Below are positions 54,843 to 62,614 of a stretch of DNA of 64,000 bases, one piece after another. The number at the start of each line of letters is the position of its first letter. Position 1 is the stretch's first letter. The position numbers were made by a program, and so were the translations under genes. Source of the DNA: Aureimonas populi. Its GTDB lineage: Bacteria; Pseudomonadota; Alphaproteobacteria; Rhizobiales; Rhizobiaceae. The stretch spans positions 2,728,001-2,792,000 of the forward strand of contig NZ_CP072611.1 in assembly GCF_017815515.1 (NCBI RefSeq). Direction: 5' to 3'. The notes under the pieces are model-generated. The model had not been told where the DNA came from and ran no database searches. It was given only the letters and a program-made list of their open reading frames with translations.

Positions 54843-55276
54843 CCGCGCCGGGCAGTCCGGGCACGAGCCTTCGCAGGCCGCGCAGTAGCTTTCGCCCCCG
54901 CCGAAGTGCCAGTCTGCGAGGGCGCGGAGGCGTTTTTTTCCGCGTCCAGCATCAGATGCGGCGCGAGGCAGCGGGTCTGGAAGGCCTCGAACACCGGCCA
55001 GATGTCCAGAAGCGCGTCGATCCCTTCCGGGGTTACGGGAACGGGATTGCCCTCGGCATCGCCTACGCCCTCCCAGCCGGCGACCACGCGGCGGGCGACC
55101 GCCTTGGCCATGACCAGCGCCTGTTCCTCCTTGCTCGCCTCCTCAGGCAGCGCCTCGACCGCCGGATCGTTGCGCGCGGCGACCATGATCGCGGTGGTGA
55201 CGGGCAGGACGTGCAGGCGCAGGCCAGCCCCGAGATCGAGCCATTTCGGCGCGCTGGAAAGGTCGAGACGGATCAT
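54839..55276 (-). CDS. Putative tail assembly chaperone
   Basis: The 145-residue protein lies between the tail tube and tape-measure genes, where chaperones are expected. It has WLDLGAGLRLHVLPVTTA and ARRVVAGWEGVGDAEGNPV, followed by a variable, Ala/Thr/Lys-rich tail. The GVGD-x-x-G-NPVPVTPE stretch resembles chaperones of related phages. The start at 55276 (MIRLDLSS) follows the tube gene's stop by two bases. No slippery frameshift site was recognised with certainty. Confidence 0.7.
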   Translation of the reverse strand: MIRLDLSSAPKWLDLGAGLRLHVLPVTTAIMVAARNDPAVEALPEEASKEEQALVMAKAVARRVVAGWEGVGDAEGNPVPVTPEGIDALLDIWPVFEAFQTRCLAPHLMLDAEKNASAPSQTGTSAGAKATARPAKARARTARRG

Positions 55277-55278
55277 GG

Positions 55279-56223
55279 TCAGTAGCTTTCGATGTCGTTG
55301 ACGAGAACGGCAGTGCACATCCGCCCCAGCGCGGCGTCGCGCGCGGCCTGCCAGTCGAAGCTGGCCTGCACGCCCTGCGGGCCGGAAATCTCGATGCGCG
55401 GGCGGGGCAGATAGACGGCGTGGACGGTGAAGGTGAAGCTCTGGCCCCAGGTCAGGCTGTAGGCGAATTCCAGCTCGCAGGGCGTGCCGCCGATCGCCTG
55501 GCTGACGAGCGTGCTGTCGGCGAAGCGGACCTCCGTACGGCCGGTGAGCGCGGCGATCGAGGGTTCGGCGCCGTCGATCATGCCGTCGGCGCGGATGGTC
55601 TCGATCCGGTCGAGATTGTTGGCATAGGTGATCTCGGTCGAGATCACGTTGCCCAAGGCGGTGCCGTTGCGTTTGATCGCGCCGTTGAAATGCCCGAAGC
55701 GGATCAGGTCCAGTTCCGCTGGCGTTCCGGCGCCGCTGGTCGTGGCCACCGTCTCGCCCTGCGCCACCAGCCGCGCGGTGGCGGTGAGCAGGCCCGAACG
55801 CTGCATCTGCCAGCTGAGCTGGTCCAGCACCACGCCGGAATACATGGCGTAGCGCGGCACCTCGGGCATGGCAGTCTCGATCGCCATGCTGGGCAGCGTC
55901 CAGCTGCCGGACTGGAACGTATGGGTATATGGACCGGGCGAGCTTCCGGTGGTGGTCGGCGCGCCGAAGGCCGCCTTCAGCCAGAAGCCGAAGGCCTCGG
56001 CATCGATCGGTACCACCACATCGCCATCGGCGGTCACCGCGTCCTTGATGGGCGCAAGAGGATCGCGGCCGTAACCCAGAAGCTCCGAGTTCAGGAGCGG
56101 CTGTTCCGCCCCGAGCGTGGCGCTGGCAAAGGGCATCCGGGTGTAACCGCTGCCGGGCGGCGTGCCATAGGTCGTCTCGAACGCGAGCGCCATCCGCGCC
56201 CGCGCGCCTTGGGCGCGTGCCAT
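55279..56223 (-). CDS. Phage tail tube (major tail) protein
   Basis: The 314-residue protein starts RMALAFETTYGTPPGSGYTR and has SELLGYGRDPLAPIKDAV, which fits the phage tail tube family of siphophages. The C-terminal part is beta-rich (ELEFAYSLTWGQSFTFTVHAVYL). It is in the right place, between the tail terminator and the chaperone genes. It would form the tail tube through which DNA passes. Confidence 0.85.
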   Translation of the reverse strand: MARAQGARARMALAFETTYGTPPGSGYTRMPFASATLGAEQPLLNSELLGYGRDPLAPIKDAVTADGDVVVPIDAEAFGFWLKAAFGAPTTTGSSPGPYTHTFQSGSWTLPSMAIETAMPEVPRYAMYSGVVLDQLSWQMQRSGLLTATARLVAQGETVATTSGAGTPAELDLIRFGHFNGAIKRNGTALGNVISTEITYANNLDRIETIRADGMIDGAEPSIAALTGRTEVRFADSTLVSQAIGGTPCELEFAYSLTWGQSFTFTVHAVYLPRPRIEISGPQGVQASFDWQAARDAALGRMCTAVLVNDIESY

Positions 56224-56246
56224 GTCGGTCTCCTTGTCGAAGGGGT

Positions 56247-56666
56247 TCAGCCGAGAGGGTCGGCCGTGGAATAATGCAGCACCACCGGAATGACGGCCGC
56301 CTTCAGGCTGGCCGCGCCGTCCACCGGCAGATCGACGGGCTGCGGGGCCTCTGCCTCGACCCAGTCGCAGAGACCGCCGAGCGTGCGGTCGGCGGCGAGC
56401 GCCGCGCCGATACTGGCGCAGAGCGTGTCGAAACCCGTGTCCCGGCTCGCACCCTGCACCACGGCTTCGATCTCTGCGCGGTGCTGGTAGTGATAGCGCA
56501 AGGGTGAAAGCGTCACTTCGGGCTCGCCAGGTTCGCCGTCGCGCAGGATCAGCAGCCCGGCTGCCGGCACACGTTCCGGCAGGACCTCGCCGCGCAGGGC
56601 GGTGGCGGCCAGCGCCGAAAGCCGCGTGTGCAGCGCGGCGAGGATGGTTTCACGAGGGGTGGGCAT
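56247..56666 (-). CDS. Tail terminator/neck protein
   Basis: The 139-residue protein has the pattern of small phage tail-completion proteins: RETILAALHTRLSALAAT at the start, LILRDGEPGEPEVTLSPL, and FDTLCASIGAALAADRTLGG. In tail operons this protein caps the tail tube and joins it to the head. It lies upstream of the tube gene and is separated from the next phage gene by a plus-strand insertion. Confidence 0.78.
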   Translation of the reverse strand: MPTPRETILAALHTRLSALAATALRGEVLPERVPAAGLLILRDGEPGEPEVTLSPLRYHYQHRAEIEAVVQGASRDTGFDTLCASIGAALAADRTLGGLCDWVEAEAPQPVDLPVDGAASLKAAVIPVVLHYSTADPLG

Positions 56667-56759
56667 TGATCCTATCCAAGAGCAGAGTCACTTGGGAGCT
56701 GCTTTACCTCAGCGCTATGCTGCGCTTAATGCCTGTGGACGCATTGAGATTTCAGGGGG

Positions 56760-57422
56760 ATGTCCAGGAAAATGACAAATACGACCTTTCGACGCTACAC
56801 GAATTTGGCCGCAGCCATTCATCTCCTACAGAAACGCAAGATTACGCTCCTTGATCCCTCAACTTGGGATGACAGGAATGATGCGTTCTTCATGTCAGAA
56901 TACAAGCGACGCACCAATTCATCTTCTGTGCTGGCTCTCTGCTTTGCTGAAAGCCATGAGACCTATCACCATTGGCGGGTCTTTTCACACGGCTCAGACG
57001 GCGTTTGCATCGAATTCGACAAGGAAGGACTATTGGGGCTCTTCAACCGGGATGTGAGTATTCGGCACGGCACCATGAATTACACTCTTCTAAAGCAGGC
57101 GAAGAAAATGGCCGACATTGATGTCGAGCAGCTTCCTTTCCTAAAAAGGTGGCCATATGGCGATGAAGCCGAGTACCGCGTCGTCCACGTAGACCGCAAC
57201 GTTTCAAAGCCATTTCATGACGTGCCGATCAGCTTGAGTCACGTAAAGCGCATAACTTTGAGCCCTTGGTTGGCTTCCGCACTTTCAGACTCTGTAAAGG
57301 CGGCCCTAAAGTCGATCGATGGCTGCTCGAAGATAAAGATCTATCGATCGACCCTGATCGACAACCAGGACTGGAAGAAATTAGCTGGTCGCGCTGCGCC
57401 GGTTTTGCCTGACAATCCCTAA
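56760..57422 (+). CDS. DUF2971-type protein (moron between tail genes)
   Basis: The 220-residue protein has RRYTNLAAAIHLLQKRKITLL, DPSTWDDRNDAFF, LCFAESHETYHHWRVFSHGSDG and FLKRWPYGDEAEYRVVH, a pattern of DUF2971 proteins. It is on the strand opposite to the phage structural genes and is visibly richer in AT than they are, so it was acquired separately. AGGGGG touches the ATG at 56760; a second ATG at 56772 has AGGAAA before it. Members of the family are seen near defence genes and in prophages, but their activity is not known. It may protect the lysogen; this is inference. Confidence 0.75.
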   Translation: MSRKMTNTTFRRYTNLAAAIHLLQKRKITLLDPSTWDDRNDAFFMSEYKRRTNSSSVLALCFAESHETYHHWRVFSHGSDGVCIEFDKEGLLGLFNRDVSIRHGTMNYTLLKQAKKMADIDVEQLPFLKRWPYGDEAEYRVVHVDRNVSKPFHDVPISLSHVKRITLSPWLASALSDSVKAALKSIDGCSKIKIYRSTLIDNQDWKKLAGRAAPVLPDNP

Positions 57423-57434
57423 TCGCTCGCAGAT

Positions 57435-58070
57435 CTAACGATTTGCCAAGTCCTCAACCCAATTCGCCACGATCCGCCCTGGCACAGCGTCCATCGCCCG
57501 CCCTGCATCCCGCGCCAGATTCAACCGCTTGCGCAACCTCACCTGCGGAACCAGCAGGAAGATCGGCACGGTGGTCAGCCCTCGGCCAGTCTTCGAGCGC
57601 GACGCCACGGCGCGGCCCTTGGTGTTCAGCCGCCCTTCGGCCACCAGCAGGCTCGGACCTGTTCGCCGATAGACGAAGCGCAGACGCAGCCCAGTGCGCC
57701 GCTCCCACTCAAGGGGGGTGATCCGGCCGCCACGGGTGGATTTCCCAGCCGCCTGCGTCGGGATTGTCAGCCAGAACCCGTTCCGCGAGCGGATTAGCGG
57801 GCCGGAGTCATGCGCGCCAATGATCACCGGCGCCTTCGACCAGACCAGTGCCGCCGCATTGAGGCTGGTCCTGCCTTTCGGGAACTGCTCCGACCGGATA
57901 GTGCGGGCAAGCCGTGCCCCGAGACCTGCGCCGGTGATCTGCGCGCGCCAGGCGGATTTCAGGCCGGTCCCGGCATCGCGCATCGCCGTGGTGACGGCCT
58001 TCTCGCCGGCCTTCACCTCCTCGTCCATCAGGCGGACGATATCGCCGACGATGCTGATGCCGAGTTTCAT
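57435..58070 (-). CDS. DUF6441-family phage protein
   Basis: The 211-residue protein (GDIVRLMDEEVKAGEKAVTT, SLNAAALVWSKAPVIIGAHD, GKSTRGGRITPLEWERRTGL) matches DUF6441 proteins in the neck region of GTA-like siphophages. It is in the place of an HK97 gp10-type head-tail connector and probably has that role. It overlaps the next upstream gene by 4 bases. Confidence 0.82.
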   Translation of the reverse strand: MKLGISIVGDIVRLMDEEVKAGEKAVTTAMRDAGTGLKSAWRAQITGAGLGARLARTIRSEQFPKGRTSLNAAALVWSKAPVIIGAHDSGPLIRSRNGFWLTIPTQAAGKSTRGGRITPLEWERRTGLRLRFVYRRTGPSLLVAEGRLNTKGRAVASRSKTGRGLTTVPIFLLVPQVRLRKRLNLARDAGRAMDAVPGRIVANWVEDLANR

Positions 58071-58378
58071 GCGGGCCTCAGGTCCACGGTCCAGACGAGC
58101 CGCTCACGGTCGCGGACGGGTTCACCCTGAATGAGGAAGGCGTCGCCGCCGATCTCAATGCGATCACCGGGACGCGGGTTCGGAACCTCGGTCACGCGCA
58201 GGTCGATCCGCGTTGTTTCCGACCAGAGCCGCGCATCGCCGAAGTCGGTGATCGCATCGGCCCGTCGGGCGACGACACGCACCGGAACGGGCGTGCCGCC
58301 ATCTGCGACGTAGACAGCGTCCCGCCCGATGTTCGGATCGGCGAAGAGCGCGCCGACGGCGGTGGCGAAAGCACCCAT
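58067..58378 (-). CDS. Head-tail joining neck protein
   Basis: The 103-residue protein (AVGALFADPNIGRDAVYVADG, RVVARRADAITDFGDARLW, RPGDRIEIGGDAFLIQGEP) has the beta-rich pattern of small FII-like or Gifsy-2-type neck proteins. Its ends overlap both neighbours: 4 bases with DUF6441 and one base with DUF2190. Its place agrees with a head-completion role. Confidence 0.75.
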   Translation of the reverse strand: MGAFATAVGALFADPNIGRDAVYVADGGTPVPVRVVARRADAITDFGDARLWSETTRIDLRVTEVPNPRPGDRIEIGGDAFLIQGEPVRDRERLVWTVDLRPA

Positions 58379-58713
58379 CAGAAGCTTGCGTTCAGGCGGA
58401 CCCTGCCGATGGTGTCGCTGGCGCCGCTCGCCACGGCCTCGACGGCTGCGCCGATGAGCGTGTTATCGGTCGAGACGGTCGTGGTGCGCTTGTTGGTATC
58501 GTCCCAATAGACCTTTGCGCCGACGGTCCAGGCTTGGCTGCCGACCTTCGTCAGGTCGAAGACGCCGACGAGCACGGTCTCGACGGGTTCGCCACTGGCG
58601 GCAGTGCCTGCGGCAACGCCGAAGATCGAGCCGACGAGCAGTCCCTCGCCGGAGACGACGGCATAGGGCGCGGTCAGGGTGATGGTGTTGCCGGGCTGGA
58701 CGTAGTTTTTCAT
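58378..58713 (-). CDS. DUF2190-family capsid decoration-like protein
   Basis: The 111-residue protein starts MKNYVQPGNTITLTAPYAV and has VLVGVFDLTKVGSQAW with VGAKVYWDDTNKRTT, a clear DUF2190 pattern. Such proteins lie next to the capsid gene and may decorate or stabilise the head. It starts 27 bases after a hairpin that follows the capsid gene. Confidence 0.88.
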   Translation of the reverse strand: MKNYVQPGNTITLTAPYAVVSGEGLLVGSIFGVAAGTAASGEPVETVLVGVFDLTKVGSQAWTVGAKVYWDDTNKRTTTVSTDNTLIGAAVEAVASGASDTIGRVRLNASF

Positions 58714-58739
58714 CGCGAGAGTCCTTTCGGGAAAGCGAA

Positions 58740-58761
58740 GGGCGGCCCGTCAGGACCGCCC
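58740..58761 (-). terminator. Terminator-like hairpin after the capsid gene
   Basis: GGGCGG (58740-58745) pairs with CCGCCC (58756-58761), with further inner pairing. On the minus strand the tail is TTCGCTTT. It lies between the capsid gene and DUF2190 and could attenuate transcription so that capsid message exceeds neck and tail message. Confidence 0.5.
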
Positions 58762-58790
58762 GGATGTCAGGGTTCGGGATGGGGTGCGCG

Positions 58791-60845
58791 CTACGCGCCC
58801 GGGTTCTTGTAGAGGCCGCGCCAGTCGATGGCCTTGGCGCCGAAGTCGAGGCGGCACTTGATCTCGACGCCGTCGACGTCGAAGCCGTTGCGGGTCTCGA
58901 TGTAGGCGCCCTGCTGGCCTTCGAGATAGGCATATTCGATGGTGTCGATCTGGTTCGGGTTCGCCGCCAGATACCAGGCAGTTTCGCTGGCGGCATCGAG
59001 CCGGGGCTCGCTGATCGGCGCCAGTGTGCGGATCGACTGGGGCACCACGTTCCCGCTCTGCGCCGGCACGAGGTTCTGGGCGACCAGCTGCTCGGCCTTC
59101 AGTTCCAGCGAGGCAGGGACGATCAGGAAGGCGGGGCGGATGTTCAGCACCGTCTTCTTGTCGAGTCCGGTCTGTTTCGCCATCGCGGCGCGGGCCGCAC
59201 CGACGCTGGTGACGTCCAGCGCCGCGCCGGTGCCCGCGAGATTCCTGTGATTGGCATGGAACAGCGCCGTGCCGTCGGCCATCGCCGGGTTGGAGGTGAC
59301 GATTCCCCAGACCACGTCGGATTCCAGCTGCGCGATGGAGTTGCCGTACATCGCCGGGATCCGGGTGAAGGCGTCGAGATCGTCGTTGATCAGCACCTGA
59401 CGAGTGATCGCGACCACCCGGCCATAGGTCTTGACCTTGTAGCTCTCCTTCGACTCGCCGAGCGTGCCGCGCTTGAACTCGCCGCTCTCGCCCACCTCCA
59501 GCAGCTGAGGCGCCTCGCCGAGCTGGACCCGGTGCATCGCCTTGAAGTCGGTGGCGAGCACCTGACGGCAGAACAGCATGAAGGTGCGGGGATAGGCCTC
59601 GTAGGCCTGGCGCAGGGTCTTGTTGGTGACCGCGGAGAGGATCTCGGGAAAGTCCGAGGTCGAGTGCAGGGCGCGCGTCGCCACTTCGTCGCGCGACAGG
59701 CCCCGCGTGTTCACCCCGGCATTGCCGAGACTTTCGCGGGCGAGCTCCAGGAGCGTCATGCCGCGATACTGACGCGCGGCATCTTCCAGCTGGAACAGCG
59801 TCGGGCTGTAGCGGTGCAGCAGCGCGTTCGCCACCGCGTCGCGGCGGGTGATGCGCTCGTCGCGGCCGCCGAGCGGGACCGACACCTGGCCGAAGGTCCG
59901 GGTCTCGTCCGACTTCGCGGCGACCTGATCGAGGATCAGGCTGCGGGACTCGTCGACGCTGACGCCGCGCTTGACCAGGTCCTCGGCGAAGCCGCGCTCA
60001 AGGTTCAGACGGCCGGCCAGATCGTAGATGGTCGAGACGCGGTCACGCTCGGCCTCGCGGGCCCGGGTGGCGATGGCCTCGGTGTCGGGCGCTTCCGGTT
60101 TCGCCGATGCGGACCTTTGGTTCGAGGGTCCGGGCTGGCTGCGCGTGTCGGCGGCGTGGGTCTGCGCCTCGGCCGCGCCGGTCTTGTCGTCGGTCATGGT
60201 GGTCTCCTCGGTCGCTGCCGTCTCGTTGGTCTGGTCGGCCGGAGCGGCCGGGGTCTTGTCGGTCATCGGGGATGCTCCTTGCTCTGTCGGGGCGTCCTGG
60301 CGGTGGAGGACGCAATCGTGATGTTCGCCCTTGGCACGGAAGCCCGCGGCGGGATCGGCGCCGACCGGCACGGCCGAGATCTCGAAGGGCGTCCAGTCCA
60401 CGGCCCGCCAGAGCTCACGCTCGCCGTCGGGTTTCGAGATGTCGAAGCGATGGACCTGGTAGCCGATCGACACCGCGCGGATGTGCCCGGCCTGGATGTC
60501 GCGCCAGATCGGCTCGACGTCGGCCCGCTCGCTGATCCGCACCTGCGCGATGCCGCGGCCGTTCTCGATCCGCGCCGATCCCGGCACCACCGAGCCGATG
60601 ACGGCGTCGAGCGTGTCGATCTCGTGCACCTTCAGGAAGGGCGCCCCCGCGTTCAGCCGTTCGAGCCGCACATGGGCGGGGTCGAGGCTCAGCTCCTCGT
60701 CATAGAACTCGCCGAAGAAGCTGGCGCGGCGGACGCGGGCGCCCGCCGACCAGATCACCTCGATGGTGCGGGCGTCGGTATCGACGCTGTTCGGCGCAAG
60801 CTCCGCCATCCGGCGCATGGCCGGCAGTTCGATCATCGTGTCCAT
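58791..60845 (-). CDS. Fused prohead protease / major capsid protein
   Basis: The 684-residue protein joins two functions. Residues about 15-185 form an HK97-type prohead protease (FLKVHEIDTLDAVIGSV and IRAVSIGYQVHRF). A linker rich in Thr, Ala, Asp and Gln follows (about 190-260). Residues about 330-684 form the major capsid domain (GYSTVEF-like start, ITRQVLINDDLDAFTRIP, LKAEQLVAQNLVPAQ). Two in-frame ATGs in the linker, at 60266 and 60197, each have a strong ribosome site (AAGGAG at 8 bases, GAGGAG at 6), so capsid or scaffold chains may also be made separately. Protease cleavage of the fusion would give the same result. Confidence 0.88.
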   Translation of the reverse strand: MDTMIELPAMRRMAELAPNSVDTDARTIEVIWSAGARVRRASFFGEFYDEELSLDPAHVRLERLNAGAPFLKVHEIDTLDAVIGSVVPGSARIENGRGIAQVRISERADVEPIWRDIQAGHIRAVSIGYQVHRFDISKPDGERELWRAVDWTPFEISAVPVGADPAAGFRAKGEHHDCVLHRQDAPTEQGASPMTDKTPAAPADQTNETAATEETTMTDDKTGAAEAQTHAADTRSQPGPSNQRSASAKPEAPDTEAIATRAREAERDRVSTIYDLAGRLNLERGFAEDLVKRGVSVDESRSLILDQVAAKSDETRTFGQVSVPLGGRDERITRRDAVANALLHRYSPTLFQLEDAARQYRGMTLLELARESLGNAGVNTRGLSRDEVATRALHSTSDFPEILSAVTNKTLRQAYEAYPRTFMLFCRQVLATDFKAMHRVQLGEAPQLLEVGESGEFKRGTLGESKESYKVKTYGRVVAITRQVLINDDLDAFTRIPAMYGNSIAQLESDVVWGIVTSNPAMADGTALFHANHRNLAGTGAALDVTSVGAARAAMAKQTGLDKKTVLNIRPAFLIVPASLELKAEQLVAQNLVPAQSGNVVPQSIRTLAPISEPRLDAASETAWYLAANPNQIDTIEYAYLEGQQGAYIETRNGFDVDGVEIKCRLDFGAKAIDWRGLYKNPGA
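60197..60280 (-). promoter_or_regulatory. Two internal ribosome binding sites inside the protease/capsid gene
   Basis: On the minus strand AAGGAG (60275-60280) precedes an in-frame ATG (60264-60266, codon 194) by 8 bases. GAGGAG (60204-60209) precedes a second in-frame ATG (60195-60197, codon 217) by 6 bases. Both lie in the linker between protease and capsid. Confidence 0.5.
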
Positions 60846-60849
60846 GGGG

Positions 60850-62343
60850 TCAGTCCTGTTGGTCGACCTGTGCAGGATCGGCTGCCTGCGCGCTGCCAGT
60901 CTTGGTCACCCGACGTGGATCGCTGTCGAGCACCAGCCCGAGCGCGTCGAGCTTGGCGTTGGTCGCGGCGATCTCGGCCAGCACGGCGTCGGGATTGCGG
61001 CCCTGCTGTGCGATCACCTCGGCCAGAGTCATGGTGCCCGAACGGATCGCCAGCAGGTTCGCCATCGCATCTTTCTGCGGATCGACCGCCTCGAACTTCG
61101 GCGGCGACCATTCGGCCGGCACATCCGGCACCGGGATCTGGCCTGCCGCCCATGCGGCCTCGATGAACCAGCGCCAGACGGGGGCGCAGAGCATCGGAAT
61201 GAAGAGCTGCCACTGCACCGCATCGATCATCCGGCGGAACTCGACCAGCCCCGCGCGGATCGAGGAATAGTTCACCTGGCTCAGATCCCCGGTCAGCAGC
61301 TCGTAGGGCACCCGGAACCCGGCCGAGATCGTGTGCAGGCTGGCGCGTTTGTATTCGCCATAGCCGCCGGTGGCTGCGGGCTGGTTGAAGCGAATGTCCT
61401 TGCCGCCACGGGCATAGGCGATCAGCCCCGGCTCGAACTGCTCGACCCGGTTACCATCGGCATCGACCACGGCGGGCGCAATGCCCTGCTGCGCCTCGTC
61501 ATCGCCGAAGACGATGGCGGTGACGCAGGCCTCGGTCTTCTTGCGGACGATTTCGGCGACCTCGTAATCGTCGAGATCACGCAGCGCCCGGATTACCGGC
61601 GCGCCCCATGGAACGCCGCGCGCTTGCGTGCGCTGCTTCTCATAGACATGAGCGATCTCGGCCGCCGGCACAGGCCGCGCCCCGCGCCCGCCCTGAAGCG
61701 CACCCCAGGCATCGCCGGGGTGTTCGCTGTGCAGCCAGTAGGCCCGGCGTTTGCCGACCGGGTCGAACTCGATCCCCTGCACGAGACGACCAGCGCCGAT
61801 GGCGCCAGATTTCGTGGCATCGAGGAAATCGGCCTCCAGCACCTGAAGCTGCAAGGGAACCGGCAGACCGTCCGAGGATCGCCGCAGGCGACGGCGCACC
61901 AGCACCTCACCCGCTTCGATCATCTCCCGGCAGATCAGGGTCTGCAGCCCGTAGAAATCGAGCTGGCCGTCCGCATCGCACTCCGTCGTCCAGCGTTCGA
62001 ACAGGGCATCGACCTTGCGGTCTAGCGATTCGTCGCCGCTGGCGGCGCGTGGCATGATGCCCGCGCCTATGATGTTGTTCACCAGCACCGCCACGGCCTT
62101 GGCCGCATGCGGGTTGTTGCGCACCAGATCGCGCATGCGGTCGCGCAAGAGCGCCCCGGCCACGCCAATCTCGGTGTCGGCCGAGGATCCCGGCGCGCGC
62201 CAGCCGTCCGTCCGCCGCCCGCGCGCGGCACCGTCATAGCCCCGCGCGAGCGTCTCGAAGGCCTGACGCGCCATCACGCGGCGGGCGGCCATGCGCGGCG
62301 CCACCGTGGCGATGGCGTGGTCGAACCAGTTCACCGCCATCAC
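60850..62343 (-). CDS. Phage portal protein, lambda family
   Basis: The 497-residue protein is the dodecameric portal through which DNA enters the head. It has RDLVRNNPHAAKAVAVLVNN, GLQTLICREMIEAGEVLVRR, GIEFDPVGKRRAYWL and VPYELLTGDLSQVNYSS, a lambda gpB-type pattern. The C terminus is basic and variable. It lies 4 bases upstream of the protease/capsid gene and downstream of a REP-like palindrome. Confidence 0.93.
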   Translation of the reverse strand: MMAVNWFDHAIATVAPRMAARRVMARQAFETLARGYDGAARGRRTDGWRAPGSSADTEIGVAGALLRDRMRDLVRNNPHAAKAVAVLVNNIIGAGIMPRAASGDESLDRKVDALFERWTTECDADGQLDFYGLQTLICREMIEAGEVLVRRRLRRSSDGLPVPLQLQVLEADFLDATKSGAIGAGRLVQGIEFDPVGKRRAYWLHSEHPGDAWGALQGGRGARPVPAAEIAHVYEKQRTQARGVPWGAPVIRALRDLDDYEVAEIVRKKTEACVTAIVFGDDEAQQGIAPAVVDADGNRVEQFEPGLIAYARGGKDIRFNQPAATGGYGEYKRASLHTISAGFRVPYELLTGDLSQVNYSSIRAGLVEFRRMIDAVQWQLFIPMLCAPVWRWFIEAAWAAGQIPVPDVPAEWSPPKFEAVDPQKDAMANLLAIRSGTMTLAEVIAQQGRNPDAVLAEIAATNAKLDALGLVLDSDPRRVTKTGSAQAADPAQVDQQD

Positions 62344-62344
62344 A

Positions 62345-62389
62345 GCATGACCCCAAAAAGTGGGAACCGGTTTTTGGACAAGGTCATGC
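62345..62389. repeat. REP-like imperfect palindrome
   Basis: Arms GCATGACC (62345-62352) and GGTCATGC (62382-62389), with inner arms CCAAAAA and TTTTTGG, surround GTGGGAACCGG. The sequence looks like the abundant intergenic palindromes of rhizobial chromosomes (PuGTGGGAACCGG core), as far as I remember them. It lies between the portal and the gpW-like genes, inside the prophage. Confidence 0.65.
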
Positions 62390-62395
62390 TTCCCA

Positions 62396-62614
62396 TCACC
62401 TGTCCCCGCGCGAGAAGCCAGCGAGCCCGGCCACCGGCAGCGGTCGGGTTGTTCCCGCTATGGCGCGCTCGATGGTGCGGATGCGGGCGAGCAGATCCTC
62501 GGCCGAACCATAGTCCACCGACTTGCCGTCATAGCTGACGCGGGTCGTGCCGCTGGCATAGGCCCGGCGCAGCGCCGAGAGCTCGGTTTCCGTCCAGTCG
62601 ATCATCAGAACCAT
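62396..62614 (-). CDS. gpW-like head-tail joining protein
   Basis: The 72-residue protein (WTETELSALRRAYASGTTRVS, YDGKSVDYGSAEDLLARIRTI) is a clear gpW-family pattern: two helices and a beta hairpin. GpW closes the portal and joins head and tail in lambda. It overlaps the terminase gene by 10 bases. It is in lambda order: terminase, gpW, portal, protease/capsid. Confidence 0.9.
   Translation of the reverse strand: MVLMIDWTETELSALRRAYASGTTRVSYDGKSVDYGSAEDLLARIRTIERAIAGTTRPLPVAGLAGFSRGDR

Noticed and set aside
58764..61166. Plus-strand open frame (800 codons) opposite the protease/capsid and portal genes
   Set aside because: Spans two real genes and their junction; composition is that of a shadow frame.
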